Positions 11,991 through 23,157 of a stretch of 64,000 nucleotides of DNA are shown here, one piece after another. This DNA is from Alisma plantago-aquatica. Taxonomy: Eukaryota > Streptophyta > Magnoliopsida > Alismatales > Alismataceae. How positions within the stretch are numbered: the stretch's first letter is position 1; every line of letters begins with the position of its first letter. The position numbers and the translations under genes are program-made. Where the stretch lies: positions 1,123,701,244 to 1,123,765,243 of the forward strand of contig OY856412.1 in the NCBI GenBank assembly GCA_963693085.1. Direction: 5' to 3'. Under the pieces are notes generated by a model. The model ran no database searches. It saw only the letters and a program-made list of their open reading frames with translations, and was not told where the DNA came from.

Positions 11991-12802
11991 CACACCTTTG
12001 GTGAGGGTAGTGGGCGCTTCTAGTGAGGGTCTTGTTCCTTCTAGAAAATCGTTATGATAGTTTTTGTACATGCTTTCACGTTTGGTTGATGACAGTGATC
12101 CCTGACATGTTTGATAATTGATATAATCGATCACATCTATGTAGCTTGACATGATAGTACCTGTGTTTATGATCATCTTGATTATATGTATAATGCTGAG
12201 GAAATGGTAAGCATATAAGATGCTTACTTAATGATATGCCCTATGCTTATGATCACAGGTTGAGGCATGGATGATAAATGTTACCCTATGTTGATAATCT
12301 ATGATGATTGTGCATACTAGCCATGCAGGTACAGATGCATAGCCAGGTAAAGGGCTAAGAGGTATATATGTTTGAGTAACACTGCTCTGATGATTACTCT
12401 TGATGATAAGGTAACATTCATGATGTGTTATGGTCTGAGGACCTGAGATGGCTAAAGTTCCTTGATAAGATGTTATTCTATGATGATGATCTAGGATTGC
12501 TATCCCTTGGTGATGATGTAAGCCTTGAGAGGCAGTGATACTATGTGATGAGGGATTGAGATCCCATGGCAATGTAATGTTGGATCCTTGTGATGGATCA
12601 GGATGATGTTGATGACAGTAAAAGCATGATGTTGAGTTTCATGTTGTTTCTTCTTGTTATAGTCTGCATGCTATACAACTTGATTGCCTCAAAAATCCAC
12701 TTAAAATATACTAACTAATCACAGTGGAACATATCATGTAGTTTGCCCTGGCCATAGATCCATCATCGTCAGGAGCTGGTGATGGTGAAATAGGTTCTCC
12801 TA

Positions 12803-12837
12803 CGGGTTAACCCGGAGCGCATATTTTTGAATATGCG
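12803..12837. promoter_or_regulatory. Paired palindromes in Tekay-2 LTR
   Basis: CGGGTTAACCCG (12803-12814) is a perfect 12-bp palindrome. Three bases later CGCATATT (12818-12825) and AATATGCG (12830-12837) form a perfect inverted repeat around TTTG. The second element is conserved in Tekay-1 (7895-7910). A protein-binding or RNA-hairpin role is possible but not shown. Confidence 0.4.
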
Positions 12838-14100
12838 AGGTTTCTCCTAGCCTAAAATAGTGAGGGTTCGAGTGCAGCTGTGGTTGCAGACTCGGGATAT
12901 ATATAGAGCATGGTGAACATGCTCATGGCTCAGGATATGTGATATGGGAGCATGAATGCAGTCATGGCTCAGAGCACAGTGAACAGGCCCTTGGCTCAGT
13001 TTCACTAGCGCCGAGACCTGTACCGAGGCGGGCTAGGCAGAGAGTAGCCTGCGGGAGCTGACCCTGTGGCTGAGGCCACTTAAGCATGAGACTGCGGTCC
13101 TACTTGTGTTGTACTCATGCACTGACCACGAGGTGGGAGGTCGTGGAGTCTGGCTCTTCCATTGACCTTGTATGACACCGGCTTGGATTTCGCAACTAAA
13201 GGTTGGATTTGAGCGGTACGACTCACTTCCTTAGGGCATAATAATGCATAATCCAACCGAATAGTATTTACTACTTAAGGCAAAACACAAAACATTGATT
13301 GAGGCCTTGCTTGTGTAGTTAATCTTGTTATACTTGCAGTTGCTTATACGTTCCTTATGTTATGTGGTAAGATCTTACAAATCTTATCTTGTTAATCATG
13401 TTCCATAAAGAAATACTTGGTTATCTGCCTTCCGTACAACCTGGTAAGCTTGATGGTATGAATAGCTTTGCTATATAGACTGCTCTTGTTATATCTTCTA
13501 TCAGTTATCTACTATTGTTGTTTCATCTTCTGAGGTTCGGTGGTTTCGGCGGGGAGTTATGTTTCTCGTTGGGACTGTGTGTCTCACCCCGCTAGTTTAT
13601 AACCTTTTTAGGTGTTCACACTAGACGTGGTGGTGGTCGCGGGGTTGCGGCCGAGCAGCAAGACGAGCAATAGAAGACAAGCGATGGATATGTTGTTGTT
13701 TTGGTTGTTTTGTAGTAGAGTCTTAGAGTCATCCCTGTACTCTCAGGTCCTTGGGAGCATTTTGATGTTGTTTCACGATGTATAGCTGTTGACGTTTTGT
13801 ATATCCAGCTGCTGGCCAGATGTGGGCCGTTCTGTATGTATAAACAGGTGATGAACTCTTGAGATGGCTAGACAGCTGATCTCCTAAGTTGTGGACATGT
13901 ATCAAGACTTGTAAATGTTTATATAACCTGTTTCTTTGCAGGATGAGGACCTAAATGTATTAGTTTCTCAGTTATTCTACTTTCTGCAACCAATTTTAAT
14001 TAACCTGTGTTTTTGGTAATTTGTAGTTTATGGTGTTTTCCGCACGTTTTCGCGTAACACCTCATTGTCTGTGTGATAGTGGGATGTGTTGCCACAAGTT

Positions 14101-14114
14101 TGGTATCAGAGCTC
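14101..14114 (+). other. Tekay-2 primer binding site
   Basis: TGGTATCAGAGCTC lies four bases after the LTR end and matches the initiator tRNA-Met complement. Confidence 0.85.
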
Positions 14115-14221
14115 TAGGTTCACTGAGTCTACAGGGATCTAGGACTAGGTTGTGTCTGTTCTTGTGAGTTTTCCAGATTTTCTTACAATCATCTTCTGCC
14201 CTCAGCGGAAGAAAAGCCAAG

Positions 14222-14724
14222 ATGTCTGGAAAACATGAAGAACATGCTGCTGAGAACATCAATGCTGCATCAGTTGATGGAGCTAAAGGGCAGGCACATG
14301 AAGATCGGGTGCCTGAGGTCCCCCAACCTGACCCAGCCATTCTTGAACACCCTGCCTATCAACAGCTTATGGGGCAAATGATGGCTACGATGAATCTCAT
14401 GGTAGAAAGATTGCCAATGCCTCCGCCAAGAGCACATGCTCCCAATGGTGAAACATTGGGTATTGGGAAGACGTTTGAGCGGCTTCGATGAGTCGGAGCT
14501 TCGGATTATGCTGGAACGGATGATCCAACAAATGCAGATCTGTGGTTGACAAGTCTTGAGAAGGATTTCCAGATCCTCGACATCCCTGAAGCAGACAAAG
14601 TAAAGCACGCTGTCTACCTTCTGAAGGGTAGTGCTGGTCACTGCTGGACCATCGAGGAGGAGAAGTGACCCGGTGAGGTGATCGGTTGCGAAGTTTTCCA
14701 GTGCAAGTTCGTCAGCAGATACTT
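14222..14724 (+). pseudogene. Tekay-2 gag, truncated at an Athila junction
   Basis: The ATG at 14222 starts MSGKHEEHAAEN, homologous to the Tekay-1 gag start. The capsid segment KTFERLR is followed by a TGA at 14489-14491, then YAGTDDPTNADLWLTSLEKDF and KVKHAVYLLKGSAGHCWTIEE. A further TGA lies near 14666. Homology stops at CKFVSRYL (about 14724), where Tekay-1 continues RYFPKTY. From there the DNA is the tail of an Athila LTR. The join lies in ACTTAAGTC, shared by the Athila LTR and in part by gag. This is a non-functional capsid fragment. Confidence 0.85.
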
Positions 14725-15200
14725 AAGTCCAACAATCTCGAGAGGGGTGTTGATGCTTGGTTAGAGGTAACCGCTTCGAGAGGAGGGGTACATGATGTTT
14801 TCTGTTGCCGCTTGTTTTACCGAAGCTTTCTGCTTTGTTCCTTACTATAGCATTAGTATTATCTCTCTTTTTCCGTTGCACGAAAAACCCTAAAAACTGA
14901 TAAATGCTTAAAACCTAAATTTTCCTCGTAGCTCCATTTGGAGATAGTTTTCTTTTGTTTTATCGATCTTAGCCTACTGTTCCCTTAGGGAATTTTATCA
15001 TCTCCTTACCCTTGTCGGAGTGTAACGTGTCGATTCCGCATTCTCAACACTACCACCCTTGTCCCTATGTTTGATCCCGTATATCTACTTCGACCCCGTA
15101 AACAAAGTTGCGGGGGCCTAGAAAGTTTCGGGTTACAAATTTAAAAGTCCGACTACTTCAAATCCGCTCCACTTTTCGGACGCGCGATTTAGGCTGGTCA
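14721..15200 (+). mobile_element. Athila-1 copy A, truncated 5' LTR (last 480 bp)
   Basis: These 480 bases match 25455-25934, the last 480 bases of the complete LTR at 24116-25934, with only scattered substitutions. They end ...GGTCA directly before the Athila primer site. The upstream 1.3 kb of the LTR is missing. The truncation point coincides with the Tekay-2 gag junction, so the boundary is a deletion or illegitimate recombination event rather than a retroviral insertion end. Confidence 0.85.
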
Positions 15201-15205
15201 ACTTT

Positions 15206-15225
15206 TTGGCACCGTTGCTGGGGAC
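15206..15225 (+). other. Athila-1A primer binding site
   Basis: TTGGCACCGTTGCTGGGGAC follows the LTR end after five bases. It is the typical Athila primer site (TTGGCGCCGTTGCCGGGGA), lightly decayed. Confidence 0.85.
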
Positions 15226-15529
15226 AAGGAAAAATGGTACTGTTGATGAACCTGAATCCACTAACTACACTCCAGTGCCTCAAGCTTAGAAATGAGCTCG
15301 ACGTCATTCTCTTTTTCCTTTTTTATATTTTAACCTAAAATGAGTAATTCATATTATTAATAACAAATTTCTAACTTGATTTTTACATGCTATTTAGGTA
15401 CTCAGAGGAAGGTGTTATGCCCAACTGAGCATCAACATCATCAGACATGCCGCCTCACGTTGAACCACCCCTTTCAAAGGTGAGGGACACACGAGATCTA
15501 GACCCCACTCACCTCCACCTGAAGACAAC

Positions 15530-17519
15530 GACCGCTATAATGGCAATGATCAACCTGAAGAACCTGATACAGAGTAGTTCGAGGATGATCATTGCCGGGA
15601 TAGACGTCGTCATCACCGGAGGTACAGGAGGAACCAAAATAATCAAAAACAACACCAGGGAGGCAGTGACATCGACGACTCCAATGAAGAAGAAAAGACT
15701 CTAAGGGAGTTAGCTTCCACTAAGGCTAACAATTCCATATGTCATGTTGTTATCCCACGATTGAACATCACCAACTTTGAGCTGAAGCCATCAATCATCT
15801 CCATGATTCAGAACAAAAGATTTAGAGGGAGTTCGAAGAATGACAACCCCTATCACCATTTGGATGCCTTTAAGAACATCTGTGACACCATCAAGATGCG
15901 GGGAGTCCCACAGGAGGTAATCTATTGCAAGGGTTTCATCTTTTCTTTGGAAGATAAGGCTCTATCATGGTACCTGGGGCTACCCCACCAAGCTCTGAAT
16001 GGATGGAGTGTACTAGTGGATTCCTTTGTGAACAAGTTCTATCCTACTGAGAAGACTGTCCAGAACAGATAGAAGATTACTTCTTTCATGCAAAAGCCAA
16101 ACGAGAATCTCCATGATGCCTAGGAGTGATATCTAGGGTATCAGAGGGACTGCCCTCATCACAACTATAAGAAAGGTTTCTTGATAACTACCTTCTACAA
16201 TAGTCTAACCCCTGAGGAGAGGGTTTCACTGAATGCAGCAGCAGGAAGTGACTTTCTGGGGAAGAAGCCGAGCAGGTCCGAGAAGATCATCAAGAACATG
16301 GCTGAGCTGCAAGCCGACACTGACTATGATAGATCTGACAGGGGACAAGATAAGAAGGCTAGTGGATGACCTTCTTTTGAATCCAAGGCTCTGGAGACTA
16401 TCACCTCTCAGATCCAGAGGATAGCAACCGATGCCAAGCAGCTGAAAGAGTCCAGTGGAAAGGGAAAGAAACAAGTTGAAAATGTCATGAAGTGTGTCAC
16501 CTGTAGAGAGGGTGGACACGGGGTAGATAATTGTATCTACACCCGATCCGACAAATCGAGTGAAACTGAATCTGAGGCTGAGGAGACTGAGAATGTCTCT
16601 TTTGTAAATTTCAAGAGGCCTGATCATCCTGGTTTCAGTTATGGCAACAAAGATGTAGCTGAAAACTCACATTAGCTGCATAACTCCACCAAATCACCTC
16701 AAGTCTTCGAGAAGAGAGGAAGACATAGTCAATTCACCAAAACCACTTCTTTCCAGTCAAACAAGGGAGATTTCTAAGGTCAAGGTAAATACCAAGGTCG
16801 CCAAGAAACGAACACCAGTCAAGGACAAGGTCAAGCCAAAGAGCAGGGACAAGACAAGGTTTCAAACCAACCAGGCTTGGTTGGACAATTGTCTGATTTG
16901 CAGTTTAGGAGTTATGAACTCCATGCAGATCTAGATGGCGGATATGCAGACGCATCGATGCCAAATCGATCAACAGTTGGCCAAGCTGGCCGAATTGATG
17001 AAGAATCCCTCGAGCAAAATACCTTCCAGCCCCGAATCTGCCAATATGGCAGTGCTGAGATCTGGAAGGACAGTGGAGCGTCATGAAGAAGCCAGACCAG
17101 AACCTGAATCGAGGAATGTGGATGCAAATCTCGTAGAAGATAACAATCGACAAGCCGATGACAGAGAACCTGAACAAAGATCCTTTGAGGTGTTACCTGG
17201 TAAGAGAAGCCCTTACGCTCCCAAGATGCCTTTTCCATACAAGCTGATAAAGGCACACTTGAAGAAGCACCACGAGAAGTTCATGGAATCAATCAAGAAA
17301 CTTCATCTAGAAGTTCCCTTTTCGGACGCCTTAGAAGAGATGCCGACCTATGCTAAGTTTCTCAAAGACTTGATTACTAAGAAGAGAAGAGGAGGAAGAA
17401 TTGAAACTGTGCATCTTGCAAGTGTGTCCTCTGCTTTCGTAAAACTGGATTTGCCCAATAAAAAGAAAGATCTTGGGGCTTTCATGATCCCTTTCGCTAT
17501 CGGAGATAACGTCGAATGA
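15530..17519 (+). pseudogene. Athila-1A gag (capsid and CCHC nucleocapsid), several stops
   Basis: Homology to Athila Gag begins near 15530, with an acidic, charged N-terminus. The clear capsid segment runs from about 15755 (NITNFELKPSIISMIQ, then GVPQEVIYCKGFIFSLEDKA and SWYLGLPHQALNGW) to a TAG at 16070. Homology continues past further stops near 16122 and 16367. A CCHC zinc knuckle, C-x2-C-x4-H-x4-C (CVTCREGGHGVDNC), lies at 16493-16534. A frame change follows, and an ORF at 16935-17519 covers the gag-protease linker and ends in a TGA that reads CGA in copy B. About 60 bases near 16890 are missing relative to copy B. The product would have been the particle protein. It is dead. Confidence 0.8.
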
Positions 17520-18254
17520 AAATGTCTTGCTGATTTAGGGGCTAGTATCAACCTTATGCCCCTAAGCTTCGTGCAGAGATTAGGTTTGACCGATATGGTC
17601 AGAACCAATATGAGAATTGAACTAGAAGATCATACCTTTAAGAGACATGTTGGCGTTGTGGAAGATGTGCCAATCTGGGTAGGAGATTTCTTCATTCCAT
17701 GTGATATAGTCATCATCGATATCGTGGAGGACCCCCGCTGTCCTATTATCTTTGGACATCCTTTCCTGGCTACAGGAAGGGCATTGATCGATGTTTCTGA
17801 GGGAATAATCACTCTAAGGGCCGGAAACGACCACTTAGACTTTAAAGTAAAGGATGCGATGAGAGGACCATCCCTGTCGGAGTCCGCTTGCTTTGCAGAC
17901 AACTACAACCAGTTCTGCGAAGAAGTAGAAGAAGACATCCTGATGGTGGACCCTCTCGTGAGGACGATAAGCAGTCAAGATTCTGACTTAGAAAGTCCAA
18001 AAGTTGTGGAGTTTCTCAGCTTTCTTAACTAGTCTGATGAAGACTTGAGCAACGAGGATGAGGTGGTGGAAACTGTTAAGTTTGCTTCTCTTGAGGAGAC
18101 GACGCAAGAAAGGTCACACAAGGCCAAGACTGAGTTGAAGCCGTTACGAGAAGGGTTGAAATATGAATTCCTAGATCAAGAGGAAAGGAACCCTGTCATC
18201 GTCAATGCCAATCTTACAAGAGATCAGATGGACAGACTTCTTGAGGAGTTATGA
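17520..18254 (+). pseudogene. Athila-1A protease region
   Basis: The retropepsin-like segment contains the active-site motif DLGAS (17532-17546), then LEDHTFKRHVGVVEDVPIWV, CDIVIIDIVEDPRCPIIFGH and a PFLATGRALIDV flap and C-terminal segment. In this lineage DLGAS stands where retroviral proteases have D-S/T-G. The frame is open from after the TGA at 17517 to a TAG at 18030. A second open piece (18045-18254) links to RT and ends in TGA. The protease would cleave Gag-Pol. Copy B at 28072 has the same motif. Confidence 0.8.
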
Positions 18255-18938
18255 CTCCACAGGCGGGCTATAGGATACTTAGTAGAAGATATCAAAGGCC
18301 TTAGCCCTGCTTTGTGTATGCATCACATCAATTTGGAGGAATCCGCCAAACCTCTGGCTCAACCCTAGAGAAAGTTGAATCAGATGCTGAAAGAAGTCCT
18401 CAAGAAAGAGGTAATCAAGTTGAGGGATGCTGAGATCATTTACCCGATCAGTGACAGTAACTGGGTAAGCCCGATCCACGTAGTACCTAAGAAGGGTGGT
18501 ATAACATTGGTAAAGGGAGATAAAGGCGACGAGATGGAGGTTAGGAGCATTACAGGATGGAGAATGTGCATTGACTACAGGAAGCTAAACCAAGCTACTA
18601 AAAAAGATCATTTTCTGCTACCTTTTATTGATCAAGTTCTTGAAAGATTAGCGCATCATGACTATTTTAGTTTCTTGGATGGTTTTTCAAGATTCTATCA
18701 GGTCCTCATCCGACTAGATGACCAAGAGAAGACAACCTTTACCTGCCTCTATGGCACCTACGCCTTCAGAAGGATGCCCTTTGGCCTCTGTAACGCTCTC
18801 GCTACGTTTCAACACTGCATGATATCAATGTTCTCGGATTTTCTGGAGGATATCATGGAAGTTTTCATGGATGATTTTTTTGTCTATGGAAAAGACTTTG
18901 ATACCTTCCTGGAAAACCTCTCTTTGGTTCTGCAATGA
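18255..18938 (+). pseudogene. Athila-1A reverse transcriptase (fingers and palm)
   Basis: Reverse transcriptase of the Ty3/gypsy type. Visible blocks are the N-terminal KLRDAEIIYPISDSNWVSPI, VVPKKGG, GWRMCIDYRKLNQATKKDHF, LPFIDQVLERL, FLDGFSRFYQ, YAFRRMPFGLCNA and the catalytic MDD (FMDDF, about 18862-18876). FMDDF is the Athila form of YxDD, so the catalytic aspartates are kept. A TAG lies near 18367 and the block ends in TGA at 18936, after which the same polyprotein continues at 18954. Confidence 0.85.
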
Positions 18939-18953
18939 TGCGAGGAGAAGACT

Positions 18954-19769
18954 TTGGTTTTAAACTGGGAGAAGTGCCATTTTATGGTACAAGAAGGCAT
19001 CGTACTGGGACATAAAGTCTCAAGGCGTGGCATCGAGGTGGACGCCAGCAAGGTTGAAGCCATATCCAAGCTTCCTCCACCAAAGTCCATGACAGGAGTG
19101 AGGAGCTTCCTCGGACACGCCGACTATTACCGAAGATTCATAAAGGACTTCTCAAAGATTTCAAAACCGTTGTCCAATCTGCTGGTAAAAGATGTTGAAT
19201 TTGTTTTCTCTGATGATTGTCTAATCGCTTTTCAGGCTTTGAAGAACACTCTTGTCTCACCACCCATCCTCCAAGCTCCAGGCTGGGATTTTCCTTTTGA
19301 GCTTATGTGCGACACCAACGACTATGCAGTAGGAGAGGTCCTGGGGCAGAAAAAGGATAAAAAGCACCATGTAATCTACTACGCTAGTCGCACGTTGGAC
19401 GAAGCTCAAGTAAATTATACAACTAGAGAGAAAGAGATGCTCGCAATAGTCTTCGCTTTTGATAAGTTCAGATCGTACCTCATTGGAGCAAAGATCAAAG
19501 TATACACAGATCATGGGGCCATAAGATACCTCATGCAGAAGAAAGATACAAAGCCCAAGTTGTTGAGGTGGGCCTTGTTGTTACAAGAGTTCGACCATGA
19601 AATAGTTGATAAGAAGGGTGCTGAAAATGTGGTCACTGACCACTTATCAAGGATCGTTGCAGAAGGACAGAGGGAACTGCCCATTAATGACAATTATGCC
19701 GATGAAGCTTTGATGATGATTGAGACCAAAGAAGAGGACTTACCCTGGTTCACAGATAACTGTAATTAG
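18954..19769 (+). pseudogene. Athila-1A RT thumb and RNase H
   Basis: The frame opens with [21 protein letters not shown] (RT connection) and [23 protein letters not shown], the usual gypsy RT thumb. RNase H follows with its acidic residues in [31 protein letters not shown] and [12 protein letters not shown], then DHLSRI. The frame is 271 codons long, the longest intact piece of this copy, and ends in TAA at about 19767. RNase H would degrade the RNA strand during cDNA synthesis. Confidence 0.85.
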
Positions 19770-21053
19770 CTTGCCTGTGGAGAACTGCCTCCTGACATCA
19801 CCTATAACCAAAAGAAGAAGCTGTTCGTGGATGTAAAGAATTACTATTGGGACGATCCTCTCCTTTTTAGAAGATGTGCTAATAACTTGTACCAGAGATG
19901 CATTCCCGAAGAAGAGATCCCGAACATCCTGAAATAGTGTCACGCCTCCCCTTATGGAGGACATCTGGGCAGCGAGAGGACTGCTGCCAAAGTGCTACAA
20001 TCAGGTTTTTACTAGCCCTCTTTATTCAAAGACGCTGCACAATATGTAAAGGTCTGTAAAGAGTGCCAATTGACGGGAAATATTGGACAGAGAAACGAGA
20101 TGCCAATGGCAAATTAGGTAGAAGTGGAGATCTTCGATGTATGGGGGATTGACTGCATGGGACCGTTTCCCCCATAAAGGGGGCACCAGTACATTATAGT
20201 GGCAGTAGATTATGTATCAAAATGGGTAGAAGTTGTTGCGACCCAAATGTGCGACACTAAGTCAGTGATCAGATTGTTCAAAAAGATGATTTTTCCTCAT
20301 TTCGGTGTACCACGTACTGTAATAAGTGACAGTGGGTCGCATTTCGGAGAAAGACAGTTTGAAGCGCTCCTAGTAAAGTATGGAGTTAAACACAAGGTCG
20401 CTACGCCCTACCACCCACAAACTTCCAGGAAGGTAGAGGTTTCTAATAGACAAGTCAAGTAGATTCTGGAAAAGATTGTCAACTGGACGAGGAAGGATTG
20501 GTCAATGAAGCTTGATGATGTACTTTGGGCCTACATGACTGTCTATAAAACGCCCATTGGGACCACCCCCTATAAGTTGATCTACAGAAAATCCTGTCAT
20601 CTACCCCTTGAACTGGAACACAAGGCCCTTTGGGCAATTAAATTCTTGAATATGGATCTAGAAAAGGCGGGAGAAAAGAGATATTTGTAGTTGCAAGAAC
20701 TTGAAGAATTACGAATGCATGCGCATGAGAATGCAAAGATCTATAAACAGAGGATGAAGGTGTGGCATGATGCCCACCTGAGGAGGAAGGACATAAGTGA
20801 AGGTGATAAAGTTCTATTATTTAAATCCTCCATTCGTCTTTTTCCAGGAAAGTTACAAACAAGATGGTCCGGACCGTTCACCGTATCAAAGATATACCCG
20901 TCCGAAATGATGGAGTTATATGAAAAAGATGATCCAACCAAGGTTTTTCAAGTAAACGTGCCCATGGTAAAAAGGTACTATGAAGACGAAGCTTTTGCTA
21001 GGAGGGCAGAGATCAACTTGCAAGATATGGATACTACTGAAGGCAAAAAGTGA
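19770..21053 (+). pseudogene. Athila-1A integrase, many stops
   Basis: The zinc-binding N-domain is recognisable (HASPYGGHLGSE near 19939-19975, then VCKECQ near 20055). The catalytic core has D in WGIDCMGPFP (about 20140-20170), D in VISDSGSHF (about 20320-20345) and E in VEVSNRQVK (about 20436-20460). Stops occur near 19935, 20011, 20116, 20175, 20460 and 20688. The C-terminal part (20691-21053, GDKVLLFKSSIRLFPGKLQT and FTVSKIYPS) ends at TGA 21051-21053. No chromodomain is seen, as expected for Athila. Confidence 0.85.
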
Positions 21054-22201
21054 AGGACCTAGAGCGATCGAGCTGGCGACGCAAACTGCAGTGCTCCTCG
21101 GGAGGCAGCCCGAGCTTTTATTTTTCCTAGAATAGGATGTTATTTACTTTCTTACAAAACAAACATTATGAACATTTGGACTGTAATAAGGCCCAAGTCA
21201 GTGCATGCGCCACATGCGCTAACTCTTCTTTTTTATGGGCCACCGCTCTGGTTTATGAAGCATTGAGGGATAATACTATCTGAGGTCGGGAACTTAACCT
21301 TAGGCCAATGATGTTTTACCCATCAATCGCTTTTTCCTCCGCTCTGTTTTTAGTTTTTCATCTAGATCTTGTTCTGAAGGCCGCGTATTGGGCAAGTATC
21401 TCCTTTTACTGATCGCATCAGGCGGCAACTCAGCTGGCATGCAGAACACGCTCGTATCAGGTAACAGTATATCGGGGATCGCATAAACCGTGACGGATGA
21501 CACGCCCGAGCGGCGAGCACCCGTATCAGGGAAAAATGAGTAATTACCCTTGATTAGACGGATGGGACCGCTCGTCTCAGGAATGGCTTGTCTCAACGGC
21601 TGACGCACGTCTCGGATTTACCCGTTTCCCCCCCGGTTGAGATTGCTATATATAGTACGACGGTTTTACCGTGTCGGGCTACTACATTTACTCTTACAGC
21701 TACCCATATAATGCAATAATTTCTCCCTTTGCTCATATGTCGACCAACTAGCTTTTGCTCTCGTGTCGCGCAAGAGCTTCACATAGTAAAGGTATAGCCC
21801 GACAGCCTGCTTGCCCGACACGAGCTTCTTATCGTGCACAACGTATCGGGTTGACAAATTTAGTTGATTTTTCTTGTGTCAGTCGACACGTATGTAGCGC
21901 GACACGTCTTTCGCTCGCATTTGTCCGATACGCCATATCGGGCGATAACCTTGTCACCCATCCTTGTGCCGCTTCGCTTGTTCTTGTTATCGGATGACAC
22001 ATTTCACACGACCGTATCGCCCGACACACCCGTGTCGGGCAAGCAGGTTTGATGCACAACTTTTCTCCGTTTCGTCCAGTTTTGTATCGCTTAAGATGTT
22101 CTTTTGATGGACGACACCCAGACTTTGTAACGGGCCGTATTTTATCGTGCAATCAGTTTTTCTTACCTACCTAACATTTAAATGATCAATGAACTTGTTT
22201 A
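21054..22201. repeat. Non-coding zone rich in GTRTCGGGC/GCCCGAYAC palindromes upstream of the 3' ORF
   Basis: Between the pol stop and the next ORF no coding homology is seen. From about 21380 to 22120 the motif GTRTCGGGC or its complement recurs on both strands (for example near 21672, 21796, 21808, 21842, 21934, 22019 and 22032). The best is an inverted repeat, GCCCGACAC (22019-22027) and GTGTCGGGC (22032-22040). The same motif fills the U3 part of this element's LTR at 24350-25095. GC content is higher here than in the flanks. Confidence 0.65.
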
Positions 22202-22723
22202 ATGATAACAGATATGTCCCGTACAAAGCAAACCATTGTTCGAGTTGACAAACACGGCAGAAGAATTGACACTGAGGCCGCAGCCGAAGCAACAACGGTC
22301 GAGCAGAAATGCCAGAATCCCGAGACAGCTGGGCCATCAACCACTAAGAAGAGAGAAAGGATGGAAGAAGTAACGACTCCAGATGCTTTCCCAGAGGATG
22401 CAGCCAGAATTAGTGCAAAGATCTCAAGAAGGAAACACAAGGCTCGTGCAGATTATGACGATGATAACTGGCCTATGGTAGACAGAGAGCTCTTGAAAAC
22501 ACTTGTGGATACTATATCCAAGGAAGATACCCCCCATGAACAAGGTGGCTTCATGACTGATGAACCCAAAATACACACATTCAATCCAGAAGCTACTGGA
22601 GAAAGACTTCCACTGATTTTCTCTTTTGGAGATGGTTCTAAACCACCACAGAAGACAGATTATGATAAGGAAATGGACCTGTCTTGGGGCTACCAAATCA
22701 AGAAAAAGTATTGGAAGAGATAA
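22202..22723 (+). CDS. Athila-1A 3' ORF (env-position protein of unknown function), probably truncated
   Basis: The open frame of 173 codons has an ATG at 22202 and a second at 22214, which begins MSRTKQT and may be the true start. It is rich in charged residues (RRIDTEAAAEATTVEQ, KKRERMEE, RRKHKARADYDDDN) and ends in TAA at 22721. There is no signal peptide or membrane segment, so nothing supports an envelope glycoprotein. It occupies the position of the extra ORF that follows pol in Athila elements (compare 46048-47545). Weak coding-like DNA continues to about 23090 with stops, so the original ORF was longer. Confidence 0.5.
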   Translation: MITDMSRTKQTIVRVDKHGRRIDTEAAAEATTVEQKCQNPETAGPSTTKKRERMEEVTTPDAFPEDAARISAKISRRKHKARADYDDDNWPMVDRELLKTLVDTISKEDTPHEQGGFMTDEPKIHTFNPEATGERLPLIFSFGDGSKPPQKTDYDKEMDLSWGYQIKKKYWKR

Positions 22724-23104
22724 GTGGACTTCTCTGACTAGTTTAATAGATGATGAAAGTTTAAAGAAACTGAGATTGATGATCAGTCCTTTTATTCTTG
22801 TTCACAATGGAAGTATCTTAAAAAAAGTCTACCTGGTTTAAGGGAATGCCTTACAGTTTTGGAACTTCTTCCTCACAAAAGCGCATGACTAATCTCATTG
22901 AATTTTGCAATACTGAACCCGAAACTGCCTTTTGGTACAACTAATTGCAACATCTTCATCATGGAATGGATATCAAATGAAGAGACGCCTGACCAACTCC
23001 ACCACATCGACTACCAAAGCAAACGAGGGGAATATGTGTGGGAGATTTTAACGGGCACAGGCGCGCTCACCAGCTAACCCTCACTGAGTTAACATTACCC
23101 TACC

Positions 23105-23157
23105 TTATCTACTTCACAACTCTGGGACAGAGTGTGGAGTAAGTTGGGGGGGGGACC
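23105..23157 (+). other. Upstream polypurine-tract module of Athila-1A
   Basis: GGGACAGAGTGTGGAGTAAG is followed by TTGGGGGGGGGA (to about 23156). It resembles the true 3' polypurine module at 24079-24115 (TTGAGGACA...AAGTTTGGGGGAG) but lies about 0.95 kb upstream of the LTR. The Athila-2 element has the same two-module arrangement. Confidence 0.55.

Larger units (their letters stand above)
10002..14096 (+). mobile_element. Tekay-2 5' LTR inserted in Tekay-1 gag
   Basis: The LTR starts TGTAAGGACCCTGACC at 10002, directly after the Tekay-1 gag remnant, and ends ...GTTGCCACA at 14096, four bases before TGGTATCAGAGC. At about 4.1 kb it aligns with the Tekay-1 and Tekay-3 LTRs, including the GGGATTGAGATCCC block near 12550, the inverted repeat at 12818, the TTTCTCGTTGGGAC motif near 13562 and CTGTACTCTCAGGTCC near 13737. 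Its first third is GC-richer than Tekay-1 and carries different internal repeats. The 3' LTR and the far target duplication are not in the window, because the element is fused to Athila DNA at 14721. Confidence 0.85.

Noticed and set aside
22202..22723. Retroviral envelope gene
   Set aside because: The ORF is in the env position, but there is no signal peptide, membrane segment or cysteine pattern of a glycoprotein. Called only as an unknown 3' ORF.
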